From NCBI GenBank assembly GCA_946544695.1, contig CAMNMO010000174.1:1-6220 (forward strand): DNA of 6,220 nt. Reading direction: 5' to 3'. Position 1 is the first letter of the stretch; the number at the start of each line of letters is the position of its first letter. Of this stretch, positions 1 to 4,510 are shown one piece after another. This stretch comes from an uncultured Ruminococcus sp. Lineage in GTDB: Bacteria; Bacillota; Clostridia; Oscillospirales; Ruminococcaceae. Under the pieces are notes generated by a model. The model was given only the letters and a program-made list of their open reading frames with translations, did no database searches and had not been told where the DNA came from. Made by a program: the position numbers and the translations under genes.

Positions 1-38
1 CCTGTTTCGCATTTCTCGGGTAGGGTGGGGGCTTTTTC

Positions 39-58
39 AATTCATAATTCATAATTAT
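39..58. repeat. Short AATTCAT heptanucleotide tandem repeat
   Basis: Two exact AATTCAT units (39-45 and 46-52) are followed by a partial, diverged unit AATTAT (53-58). They sit in noncoding DNA next to a G-rich stretch (18-31). Such short AT-rich heptamer runs can mark the edge of a dispersed intergenic repeat, but only one copy is visible here, so that is an inference. No gene or transposase accompanies it. Confidence 0.5.
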
Positions 59-83
59 CGGCAGGGAGAACACGGAGCTGAGT

Positions 84-120
84 AAAGCAAAAAAGCGAAA
101 TGGGGACGCTTTGTTTCTTT
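84..120 (+). terminator. Possible weak intrinsic terminator of an upstream gene
   Basis: AAAGCG (92-97) can pair with CGCTTT (107-112) around a nine-base loop. Allowing single bulges at C88 and G113, the A-rich left side keeps pairing with the T-rich right side out to 84 and 120. The 3' arm is followed by and includes T-rich sequence, as in A-tract/hairpin/T-tract terminators. The GC core is only three base pairs and no gene is visible upstream, so this is tentative. Confidence 0.25.
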
Positions 121-149
121 GGCATGTCTTTTTCATTTTGCTTGTTTTT

Positions 150-176
150 TTATCTTGCCTTCCATCAGTAAGATAA
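150..176. promoter_or_regulatory. Inverted repeat upstream of promoter, candidate operator
   Basis: TTATCTT (150-156) and AAGATAA (170-176) are perfect 7-bp inverted arms with a 13-bp spacer. The site lies 24 bp upstream of the -35 box of the transporter promoter, where an activator or response regulator could bind. The arms are AT-rich, so chance is a real alternative. No regulator gene is present in the window to pair with it. Confidence 0.3.
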
Positions 177-199
177 TGGGAAATGTAATATCGCTCTCC

Positions 200-228
200 T
201 TGATTTTTATGCCGTTTTGTGGTATAAT
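200..228 (+). promoter_or_regulatory. Sigma-A promoter for the ABC transporter pair
   Basis: A -35 box TTGATT (200-205) and a perfect -10 box TATAAT (223-228) are separated by 17 bp. A TG at 220-221 one base before the -10 box gives an extended -10 element. Transcription should start near 235, leaving a leader of about 55 nt before the ATPase start codon. This is the best promoter match I see in the window, and no terminator separates the ATPase from the permease, so both are probably transcribed from it. Confidence 0.75.
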
Positions 229-277
229 GAATTATTCTATTACCCCGCTTCTTTTGTTTCTTGACTGCGGGTCTTTC

Positions 278-283
278 AGGTGA
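278..283 (+). promoter_or_regulatory. Ribosome binding site deciding the ATPase start
   Basis: AGGTGA matches the 3' part of the Gram-positive consensus AGGAGGTGA. It lies six bases before the ATG at 290 but directly abuts the in-frame TTG at 284, which is too close for initiation. This favours the ATG at 290. Confidence 0.7.
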
Positions 284-289
284 TTGTTT

Positions 290-994
290 ATGAGCGCTTT
301 CGTTGAATTCGATAATGTTAAAAAGGTCTATAAAACAGGTGAGGTCGAGATCCATGCCCTCAAAAATGCTACCTTCCAAATCGAAAAAGGTGAGTTCTGC
401 GTCATTGTCGGCGCTTCGGGTGCAGGCAAGACCACTATACTGAATATTCTCGGCGGTATGGATACCCTCTCATCGGGCAGCGTCAAGCTTGATGGCAGAG
501 AGATATCTTCTCTCGGTAAAAAGGAACTTACTGCGTACAGACGATATGATATCGGTTTTGTGTTCCAGTTCTACAACCTCGTTCAGAACCTTACCGCTAA
601 GGAGAATGTGGAACTTGCTGCACAGATCTGCAAAGACCCCCTCGATGCTGAGGAGGTGCTTAGGCAGGTCGGGCTGGGCGAACGTATGAAAAATTTCCCC
701 GCACAGCTTTCGGGCGGTGAACAGCAGCGTGTTGCGATAGCAAGGGCGCTCGCCAAAAACCCGAAGCTTCTGCTGTGCGATGAACCCACAGGCGCACTTG
801 ATTACAACACGGGCAAGGCTGTGCTGAAACTCTTGCAGGATACCTGCCGCAAAAAGGGCATGACAGTTGTGGTCATCACCCACAACTCAGCACTGGCTGC
901 TATGGCTGACAGGATAATAACAGTCAAAAGCGGCATGGTGGAAAGCATGCGCATCAATACCGAGATAGTCGATGTGGAAAACATCGAGTGGTGA
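290..994 (+). CDS. ABC transporter ATP-binding protein, MacB/LolD class
   Basis: This 234-residue ATPase should power the permease encoded next to it by binding and hydrolysing ATP on the cytoplasmic face of the membrane. All nucleotide-binding motifs are intact: Walker A GASGAGKT at 41-48, Q-loop Gln93, signature LSGGEQQ at 140-146, Walker B LLLCDEP at 160-166 with catalytic Glu165, D-loop GALD at 168-171 and switch His198. The sequence around the Q-loop (FVFQFYNLVQNLTAKENVEL) and DEPTGALD are typical of the MacB/LolD/FtsE group, and the length is normal. There is no membrane segment or signal peptide. The ATG at 290 is chosen over an in-frame TTG at 284 because of ribosome-site spacing. The stop is six bases before the permease start, so the two are coupled. 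The exported substrate cannot be read from the ATPase. Confidence 0.95.
   Translation: MSAFVEFDNVKKVYKTGEVEIHALKNATFQIEKGEFCVIVGASGAGKTTILNILGGMDTLSSGSVKLDGREISSLGKKELTAYRRYDIGFVFQFYNLVQNLTAKENVELAAQICKDPLDAEEVLRQVGLGERMKNFPAQLSGGEQQRVAIARALAKNPKLLLCDEPTGALDYNTGKAVLKLLQDTCRKKGMTVVVITHNSALAAMADRIITVKSGMVESMRINTEIVDVENIEW
990..994 (+). promoter_or_regulatory. Permease ribosome binding site overlapping the ATPase stop
   Basis: GGTGA at 990-994 contains the TGA stop of the ATPase gene and lies six bases before the permease ATG at 1001. Ribosomes finishing the ATPase would be placed on the permease start, which suggests translational coupling and matched production of the two subunits. Confidence 0.55.
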
Positions 995-1000
995 CGGCGC

Positions 1001-4000
1001 ATGAGGTCAAAGCTGAAAATATCCGCACTGCGTGATATAAAAAGTACCTTCGGGCGGTTCGCTGCCATACTTGCCATAATCGCACTGGGCGTAGGCTTTT
1101 TCTCGGGGGTGAAGATCACCACACCTGCTATGGTGGGCACCATCGGCGGGTTTATGACAAAGCAGCAGCTGTTCGATTACCGCATCATCTCGACTCTCGG
1201 GTGGGAGGAAGAAGATGTGGCTGCGCTGCGTGGGCGTCGGGACGTCCGTGCGGCTGAGGGTGCTTACGCCCTTGACCTGCTTGTAAATGACAGCAGCGGT
1301 GAGGAACTGGTGTTCAAGACACATTCGCTGACTGACGGCGTGAATGTCCCCATGCTGCTTGACGGCAGGTATCCCGAGAATGAGGGAGAAGTGCTGATAG
1401 ACGGCAAAACTGCCTACAAGGTGGGGGACAGCTTCACTGTGGCTGAGGGCAACACCGATGACACGAAGGACAGCTTCATTCCCCGCAAGCTTACTGTGGT
1501 GGGCAGGATATATGCACCCAATTACGTGCATTTTGAGCGTGGCACCACCACTCTCGGCAGCGGTTCGGTAAAGGGTTATTTTTATCTGGACAAAAGCGCC
1601 TTTGATATGAAGGCTTACAGTGAACTGTACATAAAACTGGACCATGAGCTGGGCGTGTATACCGATGAGTACAAGGACTACATGGCGGCGCATGATGATG
1701 ACTGGGAAAAAGCTGCCGAAGAACAGGCTGACAGGCGGTATGACAGGGTGGTATCCGAAGCTGAGGACGAACTTGCCGACGGCAGGAAAGAGCTGGAAGA
1801 TGCCAGGAGCGAGGGTCAGCAGGAGCTTGACGATGCGAGGGCAGAGCTCGATGATGCGAAGGCTGAGCTTGACGATGCCGCAAAGGAGCTGGAGAAAGCC
1901 GAAAAGGACATAGCCGACGGCGAGAAGGAACTGGCTGACAACGAGAAGAAGCTGGCTGATGCCAAAAAGACCCTTGATGACACCGAAGTCACGCTGGCGG
2001 GCGGCAAGGCACAGCTTGACAGTGCGGCGGCGCAGCTGGCGGCGAGCAAATCAGAGATAGATAAAAATGAGGCGCAGCTGGCAGAGGGCGAGAAAGCCCT
2101 TGCTTCGGCGCAGGCACAGTTAGATGAGGGCTATGCGCAGCTGGCGGCGGGTCAGGACGAGATAGATGCGAACAGGCAGGCGCTTGAAGTTCAGTATGCG
2201 CAGTTCATGGAGCAGTACGGGCAGTATCTTGATATGGCTGACATGCTTCCGCCCGAGCAGGCAGCTGCTGTGACGGGTGGAAAGTCGCAGATAGATGCGG
2301 GCAGTGCAGAGCTTGACAAAGCGCAGGCAGCCCTCGATGCAAAGAAGGCAGAGCTTGCACCTGCGCAGGCACAGCTCGATGAGCAGCGTGCGCAGCTTGC
2401 TGAGGGCAGGGCAAAGCTGGAAGCGGGCAAGGCGCAGTACGCTCAGGGATATGCGCAGTATCAGGCATCGCTGGGGCAGTACGATTCGGGCAAAGCGCAG
2501 TATGACAAGGGCAGGCGTGACTACGAGGACGGCGTGAAGAAGCTGGCTGACGGCAGGGAAAAACTGGAAAAAGGCAAACAGGAATACGAGGACGGCAAGG
2601 CTGAGTACGAGGACGGTCTCAAAAAATATGAGGACGGCGAGGAAGAATATCAGGACGGGCTGACCTCATTCGATGAGGAGATAGCTAAGGCGGAGCAGGA
2701 GCTTGCGGACGGCGAGCAGGAGCTGCGTGACTTGAAAAAGCCCGATGTTTTCCTGCTTGATCGAAACACCAACATCGGCTATGCCTGCTTTGAGAACGAC
2801 TCTGAGATAGTCGGGCAGGTGGCAAGGGTGTTCCCCATATTCTTCATACTGGTGGCTGCACTGGTATGCATGACTACCATGAGCCGCATGGTGGAGGAGC
2901 GCCGCACACAGATAGGCACGCTGAAAGCGCTGGGCTATTCAGAGTGGGCGATAATGGGCAAGTTCACATTCTATGCGGGCAGCGCCGCTGTGCTGGGCTG
3001 CGTGCTGGGCTACGGGGTAGGCACGGTGCTTTTCCCGAAGGTTATATGGATGACCTACAAGCTCATGTATATCGAGATGGATATAGATTACCTGTTCGAT
3101 GTGAAGCTGGCTGCCATCGCTGTTGCAGTGGCGACTGCATGCTCGGTGGGGGCTGCATGGCTGTCATGCAGGTATGAGCTCAGTGAGACTGCCGCAGGGC
3201 TGATGCGCCCCAAGGCACCTAAGGCGGGCAAGCGTGTGCTGCTCGAAAGGCTGCCGTTTATCTGGAACAGGATGAAGTTTTTGCACAAAGTCACCATACG
3301 CAACATCTTCCGTTACAAGAAGCGTTTCTTCATGATGATAGTGGGCATAAGCGGCTGCACTGCGCTGCTGCTGACAGGCTTCGGCATAAAGGATTCGGTG
3401 GCAGGCTTTGCTGAGGTGCAGTATGAGGAGATAGTCACTGCCGATGCGTCAATAGATTTCAACAGCGGCGAAAACGGCGGCATGCCGCAGGAAGTGTCCC
3501 GAAAACTGGACGACATGGGTGCGAAGTATGCCTGCATATATACGGGTGCGTGGGACCTGGTGAAAAAGGACACTGTCAAGAGCATAACGCTGATGGCGCC
3601 CGATGATTTTGCCGACCTTGAGGGCAGCATGAATTTCATTGACACCGAAGGAGCGCCCGTTGCACCGCCCGCTGAGGACGAAGCGATAGTCGGCATAAGC
3701 ATTGCCGAGCGCTATAACGTCAGGGCGGGGGACGAGATAACTCTGCGTGACGAGGATATGCGGGTGATGAAGTTCAGGGTGGCTGCCATATTCGACAACC
3801 ATGTCTACAACTACATCTTCGTGCCGAGAGCATCGGTGGAAAAACAGCTTGGCGAAACTGCGGGGCTGAATGAAGCATACGTCATTTTCAGAGACGGCGA
3901 GGACGTTCACAAGGCGCAGACAGCCATAGGCAAGCTTGATGATGTGACCAACGTCACACTTTATCAGGATCTTAAAAAACGCCTGACAGATTCCATGAGC

Positions 4001-4405
4001 AGCCTTGACTACGTGGTGCTGCTGGTCATAGTAAGTGCGGCGGGACTGGCTTTCATCGTGCTTTACAACCTGACCAACATAAACATCACCGAGCGTGAGC
4101 GTGAGATAGCCACAATAAAGGTGCTGGGCTTTTTCAGGAATGAGACTGCGGCTTACGTGCTGAGGGAGAACATCTTCCTGACGGGTATAGGCATAGCTGT
4201 GGGTCTGGGACTGGGCGTGCTGCTGCACCGTTTTGTGATGGCGCAGATAGTGGTGGACATGGTGAGCTTCAAGGTGCGCATACTGCCCATGAGTTTCGTA
4301 TACAGCGTGGCGCTGACATTCCTGTTCAACATCGGCGTGAATGCAGTGATGAGCAGCAAGCTGGAAAAGATAAATATGGCGGAAAGTCTGAAATCGGTGG
4401 AATAA
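1001..4405 (+). CDS. Two-half FtsX/MacB-type ABC permease with long extracellular coiled coil
   Basis: This 1134-residue membrane protein is the partner of the upstream ATPase. I predict eight membrane helices at about 18-36, 606-626, 656-679, 702-722, 774-794, 1003-1024, 1057-1080 and 1097-1117. That makes two FtsX-like halves in one chain, with both ends in the cytoplasm. Each half has the cytoplasmic coupling motif of the family: ERRTQIGTLKALGY (633-646) and EREREIATIKVLGF (1031-1044). The N-terminus, with ALRDIKSTFGRF before helix 1 and ALGVGFFSGV within it, is typical of large Gram-positive permeases. Both halves have a MacB-like extracellular domain (about 40-235 and 800-1000). The first half also carries a coiled-coil hairpin at about 250-580 with strict 7-residue periodicity. 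The many Leu/Tyr-x-x-Gly heptads resemble the X-X-X-Leu-X-X-Gly repeat class (TIGR03057). Likely roles, by inference, are export of a peptide or lipid, or force transmission to a cell-wall partner. The substrate is unknown. Confidence 0.93.
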   Translation: MRSKLKISALRDIKSTFGRFAAILAIIALGVGFFSGVKITTPAMVGTIGGFMTKQQLFDYRIISTLGWEEEDVAALRGRRDVRAAEGAYALDLLVNDSSGEELVFKTHSLTDGVNVPMLLDGRYPENEGEVLIDGKTAYKVGDSFTVAEGNTDDTKDSFIPRKLTVVGRIYAPNYVHFERGTTTLGSGSVKGYFYLDKSAFDMKAYSELYIKLDHELGVYTDEYKDYMAAHDDDWEKAAEEQADRRYDRVVSEAEDELADGRKELEDARSEGQQELDDARAELDDAKAELDDAAKELEKAEKDIADGEKELADNEKKLADAKKTLDDTEVTLAGGKAQLDSAAAQLAASKSEIDKNEAQLAEGEKALASAQAQLDEGYAQLAAGQDEIDANRQALEVQYAQFMEQYGQYLDMADMLPPEQAAAVTGGKSQIDAGSAELDKAQAALDAKKAELAPAQAQLDEQRAQLAEGRAKLEAGKAQYAQGYAQYQASLGQYDSGKAQYDKGRRDYEDGVKKLADGREKLEKGKQEYEDGKAEYEDGLKKYEDGEEEYQDGLTSFDEEIAKAEQELADGEQELRDLKKPDVFLLDRNTNIGYACFENDSEIVGQVARVFPIFFILVAALVCMTTMSRMVEERRTQIGTLKALGYSEWAIMGKFTFYAGSAAVLGCVLGYGVGTVLFPKVIWMTYKLMYIEMDIDYLFDVKLAAIAVAVATACSVGAAWLSCRYELSETAAGLMRPKAPKAGKRVLLERLPFIWNRMKFLHKVTIRNIFRYKKRFFMMIVGISGCTALLLTGFGIKDSVAGFAEVQYEEIVTADASIDFNSGENGGMPQEVSRKLDDMGAKYACIYTGAWDLVKKDTVKSITLMAPDDFADLEGSMNFIDTEGAPVAPPAEDEAIVGISIAERYNVRAGDEITLRDEDMRVMKFRVAAIFDNHVYNYIFVPRASVEKQLGETAGLNEAYVIFRDGEDVHKAQTAIGKLDDVTNVTLYQDLKKRLTDSMSSLDYVVLLVIVSAAGLAFIVLYNLTNINITEREREIATIKVLGFFRNETAAYVLRENIFLTGIGIAVGLGLGVLLHRFVMAQIVVDMVSFKVRILPMSFVYSVALTFLFNIGVNAVMSSKLEKINMAESLKSVE
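1772..2227 (+). repeat. Coding heptad repeats, outgoing arm of coiled-coil hairpin
   Basis: This covers permease residues 258-409. After Leu258 and Leu265 comes one 11-residue step to Leu276. From there a Leu or Ile falls at every seventh position through 395 (18 in a row), followed by Phe402 and Tyr409. The residue three after each core Leu is almost always small (Ala, Gly, Asn, Ser or Thr). The surface is rich in Asp, Glu and Lys, with LADGxxE and LDDAxxE as common units. Each heptad is 21 bp, but the DNA copies have diverged. Confidence 0.9.
2291..2725 (+). repeat. Coding heptad repeats, return arm of coiled-coil hairpin
   Basis: This covers permease residues 431-575. A hydrophobic or aromatic residue falls at every seventh position from Ile431 to Phe557 (19 in a row), followed by an 11-residue step to Leu568 and then Leu575. 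The core is Leu up to 473, then mostly Tyr (480, 487, 494, 501, 508, 529, 536, 543, 550). Gly lies three residues later in 13 of the 18 heptads, from 434 to 553. The arm returns the chain to the membrane helix at about 606. Confidence 0.9.
2585..2668 (+). repeat. Four near-identical 21-bp tandem repeats in the permease gene
   Basis: Four 21-bp units begin at 2585, 2606, 2627 and 2648 and encode heptads starting Tyr-Glu/Gln-Asp-Gly (residues 529-556). The first two share the identical 11 bases TACGAGGACGG. The third differs at the Tyr codon (TAT) and the fourth further (TATCAGGACGGG). A related unit at 2522 also starts TACGAGGACGG. The similarity in DNA suggests these are the youngest duplications in the arm. 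Confidence 0.7.
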
Positions 4406-4424
4406 ACAAAAAGCAATATCGGTT

Positions 4425-4439
4425 CGGGGGCATAGCCCG
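4425..4439 (+). other. Short GC hairpin after the permease gene
   Basis: GGGC (4428-4431) and GCCC (4435-4438) can pair around a three-base loop. An alternative pairing is CGGG (4425-4428) with CCCG (4436-4439). No T-run follows, so it does not meet the pattern of an intrinsic terminator. It may be a weak pause or processing site between the transporter and the GH3 gene, or chance. Confidence 0.25.
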
Positions 4440-4458
4440 CACAAGGTCTATTATAAGT

Positions 4459-4488
4459 GTGACGAACGGACGACTGTAAAGATACAAA
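4459..4488 (+). promoter_or_regulatory. Weak candidate promoter for the GH3 gene
   Basis: GTGACG (4459-4464) and TACAAA (4483-4488) have an 18-bp spacer and partial matches to -35 and -10 consensus. The GACGA motif also occurs twice within it (4461-4465 and 4469-4473). The 105-bp gap suggests the GH3 gene may have its own promoter, but this match is poor and readthrough from the transporter is possible. Confidence 0.2.
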
Positions 4489-4496
4489 ATTAGTTT

Positions 4497-4502
4497 AGGG
4501 GG
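4497..4502 (+). promoter_or_regulatory. Ribosome binding site of the GH3 gene
   Basis: AGGGGG differs from AGGAGG at one base and lies eight bases before the ATG at 4511, good spacing for this start. Confidence 0.7.
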
Positions 4503-4510
4503 AATACCTT

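Noticed and set aside
18..31. Possible G-quadruplex (GGG TA GGG T GGGGG)
   Set aside because: Only three G-runs are present; a fourth run needed for an intramolecular quadruplex is missing.
2..85. Open + strand frame ending in TAA at 83-85, possibly the tail of an upstream gene
   Set aside because: It runs straight through the AATTCAT heptamers and the G-rich block and shows no recognisable protein pattern. Only 27 codons are visible, so it cannot be supported.
284..289. TTG at 284 as the ATPase start
   Set aside because: The AGGTGA ribosome site ends at 283, leaving no spacing for TTG 284 but six bases before ATG 290. MSAFVEF is also a normal start for this family.
1772..2725. CRISPR-like or satellite DNA array suggested by 21-bp periodicity
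   Set aside because: The period is exactly seven codons within one open frame, and the units have diverged at the DNA level while keeping the protein heptad pattern. There are no spacers.
3449..4444. Long - strand open frame of 331 codons opposite the permease
   Set aside because: It lies opposite the membrane and MacB-like segments of a well-supported gene, is rich in His, Gln and Tyr as expected for an antisense shadow, and has no family motif.
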